From contig MKVQ01000023.1 in NCBI GenBank assembly GCA_001899635.1, forward strand, positions 161,815 through 225,814: a DNA stretch of 64,000 bases. The letters run 5' to 3'. This document shows, in pieces, positions 28,497 to 36,425 of this stretch (the first letter of the stretch is position 1; each line of letters starts with the position of its first letter). Below the pieces are notes generated by a model. That model did not search any database. It saw only the letters and a program-made list of their open reading frames with translations, and had not been told where the DNA came from. This stretch comes from Myxococcales bacterium 68-20. GTDB taxonomy: Bacteria > Myxococcota_A > Polyangia > Polyangiales > Polyangiaceae. A program made the translations under genes and the position numbers.

Positions 28497-28841
28497 CGCG
28501 CTGCCCACGTCGGCAAGTCGGGCCGGTGCAAGCTGACCGTGGTGCTCCGCCAATCGACCACGGGCGAGCTCATCGCCGGGAAGTCCGCGGGCGACGTTCG
28601 CATGCCGCTCGCTCCGGCAGCGACCATCTCGACGACCATCGAAGTCCTGCTCGCGATCCCCGCAGCCGCCGCGACGGGCGACTACGAGGTCCACCTCGCC
28701 CTCCCCGACGTGTGGCCTTCGATCGAGAACGACCCGCGCTTCGCCGTGCGCTTCGCGAACGCGGACGACACCGCCAGGAGTCAGCGCTGGGACGCCGCGA
28801 CCGCGCGCTTTCGAACCGGCACGACGCTCACGGTCGAGTGA
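28497..28841 (+). pseudogene. C-terminal remnant of a DUF4832-type protein
   Basis: Directly after the previous stop, and in the same reading frame, 115 codons read GKSGRCKLTVVLRQSTTG, then LLAIPAAAATGDYEVHLALP, then ENDPRFAVRFANADD. This matches the C-terminal part of DUF4832 (which normally has NPR..., LPDPA..L..DPRYAIRLAN). The large N-terminal part is missing and the only start is GTG at 28539, so I call it a 3' fragment left by a deletion. It could still be translated as a 100-residue protein. Confidence 0.6.
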
Positions 28842-28856
28842 GGGCGCGGAGGAACC

Positions 28857-29861
28857 TCAGTCGATGGCGCGCGCGACGCGATCGTAGGACCGCTTTCGTT
28901 CGGCGTGGTCGTGGATGTTCGTCATCGCCATGATCTCGTCCGCACCGCTCGCATCCGCCATCTGCAGGAGCATGTCGGCGACGCGCTCCGGCCCACCGGC
29001 GATGTGACGGTCCCGCGCCGAACGGCGGAGGACCTCTTCGTCCGGATCGAAGCGATAGGCGCGCGCTTCCTCGATGCTCGGAGTCGGCAGATCACGCAGC
29101 CCCTGACCGAAGCGTAGCCACCCGAGCGCGGCGCAGCGCTCGAGGTCCTCGGCCGCCGCGTCGTCGGCTCCGCACAGCACCGACGTCGCGAGGATCGCGT
29201 ACGGCGACGAAGACCAACGCGACGGCCGGAACGCCTCACGATAGGCACGCATCGCGCTCGCGTACCCCTCAGGCGCGATGTGGTGAGCGAAGGCGAAGCC
29301 GACCCCGAGACGGGCGGCGAGCGCGGCGCCTTCGAGCCCCGAGCCGAGAACGAAGAGCGGCGGCGCCGGTACTCCGGTCGGGACCGCCTTGATCGGCCCG
29401 AACGCCGACGCCGGATCGGGATCGCTGGTGAGGTACGTCATCAGCTCGTCGAGCTGCTCGGGAAACGCCTCCGCGCCGAGGAGCTCGCGGGCCTGGCGGA
29501 GAGCCAGCGCCGTCTTCGTATCCGTTCCCGCCGCACGGCCGACGCCGAGGTCGATCCGGTCGGGGTACAACGCGCCGAGGACGCGAAAGCACTCGGCGAC
29601 CTTGAGCGGGCTGTGGTTCGGCAGCATCACTCCGCCGGAGCCGACGCGAATCGACTTCGTCGCCGCGGCGACGGCCGCGATCATGATCTCGGGGGCCGAG
29701 CTCGCGATCGACGCTGCGTTGTGATGCTCGGCGAGCCAATAGCGGTGGAGTCCGATCGACTCCGCGTGGCGCGCGAGATCGAGCGTGTTCGCGACGGCCT
29801 GGGCGGCCGACGAGCCCGAAGGGACCGGGCTGAGGTCGAGGACGGAGAGGCGCACGGTCAT
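28857..29861 (-). CDS. LLM-class flavin-dependent oxidoreductase (MsnO8-like)
   Basis: A 334-residue protein of the bacterial luciferase superfamily, start at MTVRLSVLDLSPVPSG; the frame upstream is low-complexity. Landmarks of the MsnO8 subfamily are AQAVANTLDLARHAES, HRYWLAEHHN, VGSGGVMLPNHSPLKVAE, ALYPDRIDLGVGRAAGTD and FVLGSGLEGAALAARLG. It binds FMN from a partner reductase, and the substrate is unknown. The frame converges with the DUF4832 remnant, with 15 bp between the stops. Confidence 0.93.
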   Translation of the reverse strand: MTVRLSVLDLSPVPSGSSAAQAVANTLDLARHAESIGLHRYWLAEHHNAASIASSAPEIMIAAVAAATKSIRVGSGGVMLPNHSPLKVAECFRVLGALYPDRIDLGVGRAAGTDTKTALALRQARELLGAEAFPEQLDELMTYLTSDPDPASAFGPIKAVPTGVPAPPLFVLGSGLEGAALAARLGVGFAFAHHIAPEGYASAMRAYREAFRPSRWSSSPYAILATSVLCGADDAAAEDLERCAALGWLRFGQGLRDLPTPSIEEARAYRFDPDEEVLRRSARDRHIAGGPERVADMLLQMADASGADEIMAMTNIHDHAERKRSYDRVARAID

Positions 29862-29964
29862 CGGATGCCCGTCCGACGCCTCGGGTCGCGCCCTTCGAGC
29901 AACGATCCGACGCCGGCCGGCCGCCGGCGGCCTCGATGGCGCGAGCCCACTCGGCGCTCGCTCC

Positions 29965-29990
29965 TCTCGTTGTCTCGTTGTCTCGTTGTC
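29965..29990. repeat. Three tandem copies of an 8-bp unit
   Basis: TCTCGTTG is repeated three times (29965-29988) plus two bases, between the LLM oxidoreductase start and the GST stop. Too short for more than a note; possibly a slippage site. Confidence 0.6.
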
Positions 29991-30013
29991 GCAGGGGAAC
30001 GGCTCTCGAGGCG

Positions 30014-30820
30014 TCAGAGCCCGAGCTCGGCGTCGGTCGCGCTCCGACCGTACTTGTCCTTCGGCGGCATCGGTCGCTTCGACCAGTGAGGCTCGAGGGC
30101 GAACGACGACCGCGAGCGCCCGGGAAGGAGCCCTCCGTTCCCCGCCCCCTTCGCGTAGTCGTAGTAGCACTTCACGATCTGCTCGCGCGTGACTTGCTGC
30201 GCCGCGGGGTGCGCGAGGCACGCGTCGCGCCACGCGCGAACGCGAGCGAAGCGATCGCCGGGAAGCTCGAAGTCCTCGTAATAGTCGAGGAACCAGAAGC
30301 GCATGAACATCGGCGTGAACACCACCTCCGCCCAGCCGAAGTCCTCGAAGAGGAACGTGCGGTTCGGCGCATACCGCATGAGGAACGCGTCGATGGCGGC
30401 ATAGTGCTTCCAGAGCCGCTCGCGAAACTCCTCCCGCCGCGCGGGATCCTGGTTCATCACGAACTGGTATCCCGTCGCGACGAAGTCGCGCTCGGTGGTG
30501 GCGACGAGCAGGCTCTCAATCGCGCGACGAAGCGGGTCGGGCTGCGCGACGGGACGCTCGGGCAGGCGATCCTCGAGGTACTGGAGAAGGACGAGGCTCT
30601 CGCGGAGCACCGTCCCGTCCTCCGTCTCCATCACGGGCAACGCGGTCGCGCCGCCCGTCTTGGCGAGGAGCCAGTCTGGCCGCGGCACGGTGATGTCGAT
30701 GACCTCGAAGTCGTAGGCCTCCCGCTTCCCCTTCAGCGCCAGGAGGATCTCGAGACGCTGCGAGAACGGGCACACGGGAATGTGGAAGATCGTCGGCTTC
30801 GACTTCTGCGGCATGACCAT
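30014..30820 (-). CDS. Glutathione S-transferase-like protein
   Basis: A 268-residue protein, start at MVMPQKSK; MPQKSK two codons later is an alternative. The thioredoxin-like N-terminal domain starts PTIFHIPVCPFSQRLEILLALKG, with CPFS at 17-20 in the place of the thiol-binding site, followed by ALPVMETEDGTVLRESLVLLQYLEDRL. The helical C-terminal domain runs to about residue 225, then a basic tail. The CPFS motif suggests the omega or beta-like GSTs that act by mixed disulfide, but the true substrate is unknown. Confidence 0.88.
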   Translation of the reverse strand: MVMPQKSKPTIFHIPVCPFSQRLEILLALKGKREAYDFEVIDITVPRPDWLLAKTGGATALPVMETEDGTVLRESLVLLQYLEDRLPERPVAQPDPLRRAIESLLVATTERDFVATGYQFVMNQDPARREEFRERLWKHYAAIDAFLMRYAPNRTFLFEDFGWAEVVFTPMFMRFWFLDYYEDFELPGDRFARVRAWRDACLAHPAAQQVTREQIVKCYYDYAKGAGNGGLLPGRSRSSFALEPHWSKRPMPPKDKYGRSATDAELGL

Positions 30821-30883
30821 CGGCTCCAACCTTACACCGTCCGCGCGGGCGCTTCCCCGAGAGCGATCGAGCTCCCCCAAAGG

Positions 30884-30920
30884 CGGAAGCCCCGAGACCT
30901 CTCGGCCTTCGGGGCTTCCG
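30884..30920 (-). terminator. Terminator downstream of the cold-shock gene
   Basis: A perfect 12-bp stem (CGGAAGCCCCGA at 30884-30895, TCGGGGCTTCCG at 30909-30920) with a 13-nt loop lies 80 bp after the csp stop on the minus strand. It is followed on that strand by CCTTTGGGGG. Confidence 0.65.
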
Positions 30921-31000
30921 TCGATTGTCAGTCGTAGGATCGATGGTCGAGCCATCGCCGCGTCGACGCGGGCCCAGAGCCGCCGCGTCGCTGGAACGCC

Positions 31001-31198
31001 TCAGATGACCTTGACGTTCTCGGCCCTCGGCCCCTTCGGCCCTTCGCCTTCGGTGAACGAGACGCGCTGCCCCTGGCGGAGGTCGTCGAACCGAACGCCT
31101 TCGACCGCGGACATGTGGAAGAACAGGTCCTTCCCCGTACCGGTCTCGATGAACCCGAAGCCCTTGTCGGTCAGCCGCTTGATCGTTCCTTCAGCCAT
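31001..31198 (-). CDS. Cold-shock protein (CspA family)
   Basis: A 65-residue single CSD protein, MAEGTIKRLTDKGFGFIETG. RNP1 (KGFGFIE) and RNP2 (DLFFHMS) are intact and the length is normal for the family (about 65-70). It binds single-stranded RNA/DNA and acts as an RNA chaperone. It is followed by a strong hairpin, so probably monocistronic. Confidence 0.95.
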   Translation of the reverse strand: MAEGTIKRLTDKGFGFIETGTGKDLFFHMSAVEGVRFDDLRQGQRVSFTEGEGPKGPRAENVKVI

Positions 31199-31383
31199 GT
31201 CATCCAGCCTTTCTTGAGTCGTGCGCGGATCGACAGGAAGCAGAACGGTTCGAGCGAGACACGCAGAACGTTCCTAGCACGCCCACGTGCATGTGCAGCA
31301 GCATCGCGAGATCGCGCCGCATCGGTCGAAGTCGGGCTCGCACCGCGGCCGCCCTCAGTGGCTCCGGATCGCTCCCGAATGCT

Positions 31384-31785
31384 TCAAGTAGCGGGGCGAA
31401 ACTGCTTCCGGATCTTCTTCAAGAAGGTCTTGGTGCACTGCCCGTGCGTCGCTTCGTGCTCGATGATTTCGCGTGTCAGTCGCGCCTTCGTGTCGGCGGA
31501 GAGACCTGAAGCGTCGCGGACCTCCTTCGCGAGGAGATCGCCCGCGGGCGTGCCTGGCCACACCTGCTTCTCGACGACCGGCGCTCGGTTCGACTGCTGG
31601 TGGTGGGCCGGCTTGGTCTTCGTCACGTCGTGGAAGCCGGTGTCCTCCTGACGGCGCCCGCTTCCATGGCAGCTCGGACACTTGGCGACCTGACCCCAGG
31701 CGTTTTCGAGACGGCCATCGCCGCCACAGACGCCGCAGAGCTCCGCGTCACGCGGCCCACCCAAACCGTACCGTGAATGGTTCAT
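31384..31785 (-). CDS. Protein with a DnaJ-type zinc finger
   Basis: A 133-residue protein. Residues about 17-45 hold two CxxCGG/CxxCHG repeats (CGVCGGDG, then CPSCHGSG), the zinc-binding pattern of the DnaJ central domain, but without a J domain. The rest is helical and basic (PGTPAGDLLAKEVRD, TREIIEHEATHGQCTKTFLKKI). It may be a zinc-binding RNA or protein adaptor; function unknown. It is on the same strand as csp, 186 bp upstream. Confidence 0.85.
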   Translation of the reverse strand: MNHSRYGLGGPRDAELCGVCGGDGRLENAWGQVAKCPSCHGSGRRQEDTGFHDVTKTKPAHHQQSNRAPVVEKQVWPGTPAGDLLAKEVRDASGLSADTKARLTREIIEHEATHGQCTKTFLKKIRKQFRPAT

Positions 31786-31908
31786 CCTCCGAGCCTAGCG
31801 CGCTTTGCCGGTCGCCCTGGCTCGATAGCGCGACACGCTTCCGAAGGGCGTTCGCCGCTCCGGCTTCGGCTTCGGCTCGGCGTCCCCCGCCGTCTTCGCG
31901 CACGTCAC

Positions 31909-32193
31909 TCAGGTGGAGAGCGCACCCCATGAGCGACGCGCCTCGTCGTAGGTGATCCGCGCAAGCCGGTCGAGCTCGTCGTGCGCGAGCGCGGCCATCG
32001 ACCGCTTGGTGAGCAGCCTCGCCGCCTCGACGGCAGCTCGCGTTCGAGCCTCACGCATCGTGCCGGGCCAACCGCCCTCGACCCGCCGGCCCTCGCGCAC
32101 GAGCTCATCGGAACACGCACGCGCCCATAAGCGCGCAGCGTCGCAGGCCGCTCGGTCGAGAAGGCTTTCGCGAGTCTCCAGCTTCTTGCTCAT
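31909..32193 (-). CDS. Small helical protein
   Basis: A 94-residue, strongly helical protein rich in Ala, Arg and Glu (RESLLDRAACDAARLWARAC, REARTRAAVEAARLLTKRS). The start ATG at 32193 overlaps the stop of the 49-aa upstream gene by 4 bp, so the two are translationally coupled. No family recognised. Confidence 0.65.
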   Translation of the reverse strand: MSKKLETRESLLDRAACDAARLWARACSDELVREGRRVEGGWPGTMREARTRAAVEAARLLTKRSMAALAHDELDRLARITYDEARRSWGALST

Positions 32194-32339
32194 CGAAGCG
32201 CCTTCTCTTTCGCGAGCGTCCTCTCGGCGTCCGCGGCCCTCATCCGCCCCGTACGAAGGCGCTGGAGCGCAGCCTGGACCGTCCTCGACTCTGCACTGAC
32301 GTCGTCGGGCAGATTGCCGACGTAAAAACGACTTTCCAC
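32190..32339 (-). CDS. 49-aa protein coupled to the next gene
   Basis: Start GTG 32339, with a good GGGAGAG five bases upstream; ends by ATGA overlap with the 32193 start. It begins MESRFYVGNLPDDVSAES, then a helical part (TVQAALQRLRTGRMRAADAERTLAKE). The strong ribosome site and coupling make it likely to be real in spite of its size. A longer in-frame start at 32381 is possible. Role unknown. Confidence 0.55.
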   Translation of the reverse strand: MESRFYVGNLPDDVSAESRTVQAALQRLRTGRMRAADAERTLAKEKALR

Positions 32340-32511
32340 GACTCTCCCGGACAAAGTTCGGAGCAAAAAGCGCGGTCCCAACCGGAGAGGGCGTCGTTGC
32401 CAAAAACGATGTGGCGACAGCTTAGCACGACGACGTCGTCGGCACGGCGAGGACTTGCGACTCGACCCCGCGATTGCTGGTTCGGATCGCGCCGCCTAGA
32501 GTGCCGCGCTC

Positions 32512-33024
32512 ATGGCCGAGCCGAAGACGAAGAAGACCGGAGCCAGCGTCGCCGACTTCGTCGCATCCATCACCGACACCGAGAAGCAGAAGGACGCGCG
32601 TGCGTTGATTCGCCTGATGCAGCGGGTCACGGGCGAGAAGCCGAAGATGTGGGGCACCAGCATCGTCGGCTTCGGTGAGTACAGCTATCGCTACGCCTCT
32701 GGACGCGAGGCCGACTGGCCCGCGACGGGCTTCTCCCCTCGTGCGCAGAGCTTCACCGTCTACTGCATGGCGGAGTTCGGAAAGCTCGGCCCGCTCCTCG
32801 CCAAGCTCGGGAAGCACTCGACCGCCAAGTCCTGCCTCTACATCCGGCGTCTCTCCGACGTCGATCCGGTGGTCCTCGAAGCGATCGTGGAGCAGGCAAT
32901 GGCGGAGGCGCGCGCCCTGAGCAGCGCCGGGGAGTCTTCCAAGCCCGCCCCCAAAGCAGCGGCCCCGCGAAAGAAGAAGGCCGCGAGCAAATCGACCGCT
33001 CGCCGCAGCTCGTCGAAGCGATGA
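32512..33024 (+). CDS. DUF1801-type protein with a basic C-terminal tail
   Basis: A 170-residue protein. Residues about 10-130 match DUF1801 / YdhG-like proteins (VADFVASITDTEKQKDARALI, PKMWGTSIVGFGEYSYRY, FTVYCMAEFGKLGPLLAKLGK, CLYIRRLSDVD). The last 30 residues are a Lys/Ser/Ala-rich tail (KKKAASKSTARRSSSKR) that could bind nucleic acid. Known members lack a settled function. It stands alone between divergent small genes and the convergent aldo/keto reductase. Confidence 0.9.
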   Translation: MAEPKTKKTGASVADFVASITDTEKQKDARALIRLMQRVTGEKPKMWGTSIVGFGEYSYRYASGREADWPATGFSPRAQSFTVYCMAEFGKLGPLLAKLGKHSTAKSCLYIRRLSDVDPVVLEAIVEQAMAEARALSSAGESSKPAPKAAAPRKKKAASKSTARRSSSKR

Positions 33025-33112
33025 GCGCGCCCGGCGGTTCGCCCTCGAGCGCGAAGCCGCGGGCATGACCAGCTCACGAGCGCGCGACGTCGTCGCCACT
33101 CGCGGCGTCTGC

Positions 33113-34180
33113 TCAGCTCGACGCTGCCTCGAGCCACTCCGGGTGCCACGTCGTGCCGTCGAAGTCCTGGCTCGTCTTGAAGCGCTCGAGCCGTCCACCC
33201 TGCGCGAGCTCCCTCGTTCGCTCGAGGAGCGCCGATCGCTCCCCCGGCTGCATCGGCTTCGATGTGACTGCCGCCTCGATCGCCTGCTCCACGGTCGCCA
33301 TGCTCTCGCAGCCCGTGATCACCACCGACGTTGGAAGGCTCATCGCGTAATGGAGGCACTCGACGGCGGTCACCGCCTTCGTGGCGAGGAGCTTCCCGGC
33401 GGCCATCGGCTTCATCCCGAGAACGCCGATCCCCTTTCGGACGAGGACCGGCAACACGCGCTGCTCGAAGCTACGGAAGTGCGCATCGAGCACGTTGAGC
33501 GGCATCTGCACGGTGTCGAACGCGAAGCCATGCGCGTCGGCGGCCTCGAGCATCGCGAGGTGGATGCTCGGGTCCTTGTGCCCTGTGAAGCCGATGAAGC
33601 GCAGCTTGCCGGCGCGCCGCGCATCCACGAGCGCCTCGATCGCGCCGCCGTCGGCGAAGCAGCGGGCGGGGTCGCTGTCGCGGATCACCTCGTGGATCTG
33701 GACGAGGTCGATCGTCTCCGTACGAAGGCGCCGGAGCGACTGCTCGAGCTGCTGGGCAGCGGCGCGCTTCGTCCGCCCGTCGATCTTCGTCATGACGAAG
33801 GCCTTGCCGCGGTAGCCGTCCGCGAGGGCCTTGCCCATCCACTCCTCGCTCTTGCCGTCGTGGTAGTCCCAGCAGTTGTCCATGAAGTCGACGCCGCGAT
33901 CGAGCGCGGTACGGATCAGGCGGGTCGCCTCGGCCTCGTCCGTCGCGAGCCCGAGGTGGTAGCCGCCGAGCCCGACGATCGAGACCTCCACACCGGTCTT
34001 GCCGAGCATCCGCCGGGGCACGGCCGCCGTGCTCGGCGGCGAGAGCGGCGTCGCGCCCTCCTTCCTCGCGGTAGCGTCAGGCCCTTGGTCGGCGGGGCTC
34101 TTTCTCCTGCACGCACCGAGCGCGGCGACGCCGGCCAGCTCGAGGAACCAACGTCGGCCGAACAGCTGGGGCGCGGACAT
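33113..34180 (-). CDS. Aldo/keto reductase, Tat-exported lipoprotein
   Basis: A 355-residue protein, start at MSAPQLF. The N-terminus FGRRWFLELAGVAALGAC combines twin arginines with a lipobox-like LGAC (Cys24). The reductase domain is complete: IVGLGGYHLG near the start, NCWDYHDGKSEEWMGKAL (Asp, Tyr), VMTKIDG (Lys) and VQIHEV (His) give the catalytic tetrad. The likely cofactor is NADP, which is not available outside the cytoplasm, so export is odd and deserves checking. Substrate unknown. Confidence 0.88.
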   Translation of the reverse strand: MSAPQLFGRRWFLELAGVAALGACRRKSPADQGPDATARKEGATPLSPPSTAAVPRRMLGKTGVEVSIVGLGGYHLGLATDEAEATRLIRTALDRGVDFMDNCWDYHDGKSEEWMGKALADGYRGKAFVMTKIDGRTKRAAAQQLEQSLRRLRTETIDLVQIHEVIRDSDPARCFADGGAIEALVDARRAGKLRFIGFTGHKDPSIHLAMLEAADAHGFAFDTVQMPLNVLDAHFRSFEQRVLPVLVRKGIGVLGMKPMAAGKLLATKAVTAVECLHYAMSLPTSVVITGCESMATVEQAIEAAVTSKPMQPGERSALLERTRELAQGGRLERFKTSQDFDGTTWHPEWLEAASS

Positions 34181-34302
34181 GAAGGCAGCGCGTGCAGCCT
34201 CCGTACCGGTCCGCACCTGAGCCCGGCCTTGGACTGACGCCCTCGTCGCGACTCCTGACGTCATCGGAGTGGAGGACCATCGGCTGATAGAGTGCGCCCG
34301 TC

Positions 34303-34680
34303 ATGACGATCAAGGACTACGACGTCGCCAACCCGCCCTCACCCGAGGATTGGCTTGCCATGGACGAAGGCGCACGCATCGAGGCGGTGCGAGAGGCTCA
34401 CGAGCGCACGCGCTCCCCGACCGGACAGAACGCGATCGCACACGCGACCATCCACGTCATCGTCGAGAGCCGGCTCGCCGAGGGGCACACCGCCGTCGTC
34501 AGCGCCTACGACCGCTTCCGCGCCGCCGGCATCGACCGCCACACCACCATCCACGCGCTCGCGAGCGTGGTGACGAGGCACATAATGGCCGTCCTCGAGC
34601 AACAAGCTGCCTTCGATCAGGACGCCGCCGATCGAGACTTCGAGACGCTCGACCCCGCGGCGTTCAGGCGAAAGCGCTGA
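34303..34680 (+). CDS. Conserved-looking 125-aa helical protein
   Basis: The sequence begins MTIKDYDVANPPSPEDWLAMDE, with a His-containing helical core (AIAHATIHVIVESRLAEG, RHTTIHALASVVTRHIMAVLEQQ). The regular His spacing suggests a metal or a helical-bundle fold, but I do not recognise the family with confidence. No signal peptide. It is divergent from the aldo/keto reductase and followed by a strong hairpin at 34717-34753. Confidence 0.75.
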   Translation: MTIKDYDVANPPSPEDWLAMDEGARIEAVREAHERTRSPTGQNAIAHATIHVIVESRLAEGHTAVVSAYDRFRAAGIDRHTTIHALASVVTRHIMAVLEQQAAFDQDAADRDFETLDPAAFRRKR

Positions 34681-34716
34681 GCCCCTCACCCATCGACTCG
34701 CATCGACGCCGGTACG

Positions 34717-34753
34717 TGCGCACCGTGCGCATTCCGTGTGCGCACGGTGCGCA
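34717..34753 (+). terminator. Long hairpin downstream of the 125-aa gene
   Basis: A perfect 15-bp stem, TGCGCACCGTGCGCA (34717-34731) and TGCGCACGGTGCGCA (34739-34753), loop 7 nt. Each arm is itself nearly palindromic (TGCGCA at both ends), which is unusual for a simple terminator, so it may also be a protein-binding site upstream of the beta-helix lipoprotein gene. Confidence 0.55.
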
Positions 34754-34891
34754 ATCGTCGTTAGGACGAGAATCGTAATCGCGGCTCCGCCGTCTACTGT
34801 CCTAAGTCGGAACCTACGGGGGACAACCGACTCGACTCGACTCGAACAGGACGTGCTTGGAGCGCCGTCCGCGAAGCGAAAGGACCTTACC

Positions 34892-36310
34892 GTGCATCGT
34901 TCCGTGTCTTCTCTTTCGGCTGTCATCGCGCTGGGCGCACTCGCTCTCCTGGCCCCCGCGTGCGAGGTCGACTCCACCTCTGCGGGTCCCGGGGACAGCA
35001 GCGACACGACCGGCGACGCCGGCGCCCCGGTCCTCGACTGCCCCGTCCCGACGGCGGGCCCGACGAAGCACTCGGGTGACATCGAGGACGGAGAGGTGTG
35101 GACCGCAGCCGGCAGCCCGCACATCGTCGAGTACGACGTGAACGTCCGCGACGGGAAGACGCTCACCATCGAGCCGTGCGCCGAGGTCAGGGTCGCAGCC
35201 GAGAAGCGCATCAACGTCGCGTCCCCGCTCACACCGAACTCCGGCAAGCTCATCGCGGAGGGCACTCCGACCAAGCCGATCAAGTTCGTCGGCGAGAATG
35301 GCGCGCGCTGGGGCAGCATCTACATCGTCGCGCCAGGGACGGCGCGCTTCGCGAACGTGACCTTCGAGGACGGCGGCGGCGACGCCTTCGAGCACGGTGC
35401 CACGATCGTGGCCGACGGCGACGGCGCTCTGCCCGCCGCTCCGATGCTCTTCGTCGACAACGTCACGATCAGGAAGTCGCGCGGGACGGGCATCTTGCTC
35501 GAGCATCGCTCGACCTTCATCGCCGGCTCGAAGGACCTCACCATCACCGAGTCGGGCGACGACGAGGCCCCCTTCCCGCTCGAGATCTCGGAGCACGTGA
35601 TCGACGCGCTCCCGACCGGCAAGTACACGGGCAACAAGAAGGACGAGATCCTGATTCGCACGGAGGGCGACGGCGGCGCCGGGAGCGGTCTCGTCACCGA
35701 CGCGACGCTGCACGAGCGAGGCGTCCCGTACCGCATGGGCGACTTCGAGGGAGACCACTTCACCATCGGCGGCGGCAAGGACGGCAAGGTCGTGACGCTG
35801 ACGATCGAGCCCGGCGTCGTCATGAAATTCCATCCGAGGACGGCGTTCCAGGTCCAGCACTTCTCGACGGAGGAGCCGTCGAGCGCGATCGTGCGTGCGC
35901 TCGGCACGGCCGACAAACCGATCGTCTTCACCTCCGCAGCGGACAGCCCGAAGGCGGGCGACTGGCGCGGCCTCTGGTTCGGCGGCGTCCCGCAGGCAGA
36001 CAACGCGTTCGATCACGTCCGCATCGAGTACGCCGGATACGACTGCAGCTGCAGCTTGGTCACGTGCAGCGCCAACGTCGAAGAGTTCGAAGCCGCCGTC
36101 ATCTTCGGCAACCAGCCCCCGAGCGCGTTCATCACGAACAGCGTCTTCAAGGAGATCGCCGGGCACGGCATCGTGCAGGGTTTCAACGGTTCGCTCGTGA
36201 ACTTCCGCCCGACGAACACGTTCGAGAACGTGACGGGCTGCGTGCAGACTCTGCCGGCCAAGCCGGACACATCGTGTCCCGAGCCGCGGCCGATCTGCGA
36301 CGGGATGTGA
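34892..36310 (+). CDS. Beta-helix-like lipoprotein (copy 2 of a paralogous pair)
   Basis: A 472-residue protein starting at GTG 34892, with AAGGA 7 bases upstream. Lipobox LAPAC (Cys24). Body of repeated strands: KTLTIEPCAEVRVAAEKR, NVTFEDGGGDAFEHGATI, DLTITESGDDEAPFPL, GVPYRMGDF and PSAFITNSVFKEIAGHGIV. It has exactly the length of the 12895-14313 protein and the same motif order, so the two arose by duplication. Probably a surface beta-helix; ligand unknown. Confidence 0.87.
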   Translation: MHRSVSSLSAVIALGALALLAPACEVDSTSAGPGDSSDTTGDAGAPVLDCPVPTAGPTKHSGDIEDGEVWTAAGSPHIVEYDVNVRDGKTLTIEPCAEVRVAAEKRINVASPLTPNSGKLIAEGTPTKPIKFVGENGARWGSIYIVAPGTARFANVTFEDGGGDAFEHGATIVADGDGALPAAPMLFVDNVTIRKSRGTGILLEHRSTFIAGSKDLTITESGDDEAPFPLEISEHVIDALPTGKYTGNKKDEILIRTEGDGGAGSGLVTDATLHERGVPYRMGDFEGDHFTIGGGKDGKVVTLTIEPGVVMKFHPRTAFQVQHFSTEEPSSAIVRALGTADKPIVFTSAADSPKAGDWRGLWFGGVPQADNAFDHVRIEYAGYDCSCSLVTCSANVEEFEAAVIFGNQPPSAFITNSVFKEIAGHGIVQGFNGSLVNFRPTNTFENVTGCVQTLPAKPDTSCPEPRPICDGM

Positions 36311-36348
36311 GCGGCGCGCTGCGCGAGTAACGACCGGGCGAGCTGTGA

Positions 36349-36377
36349 GAGCACGAGGCATCGACCGCCTCGTGCTC
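36349..36377. terminator. Bidirectional terminator, hairpin 1
   Basis: A perfect 11-bp stem (GAGCACGAGGC at 36349-36359, GCCTCGTGCTC at 36367-36377) with a 7-nt loop, between the convergent lipoprotein and peptidase genes. Confidence 0.65.
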
Positions 36378-36389
36378 CTCACGTTGGCT

Positions 36390-36418
36390 GGCTCGCCGTG
36401 CTGATCGCGCGGCGAGCC
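36390..36418. terminator. Bidirectional terminator, hairpin 2
   Basis: A 9-bp perfect stem (GGCTCGCCG at 36390-36398, CGGCGAGCC at 36410-36418) with an 11-nt loop, 8 bp before the stop of the minus-strand peptidase gene. With hairpin 1 it makes a tandem pair. Confidence 0.5.
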
Positions 36419-36425
36419 GCAGCGA

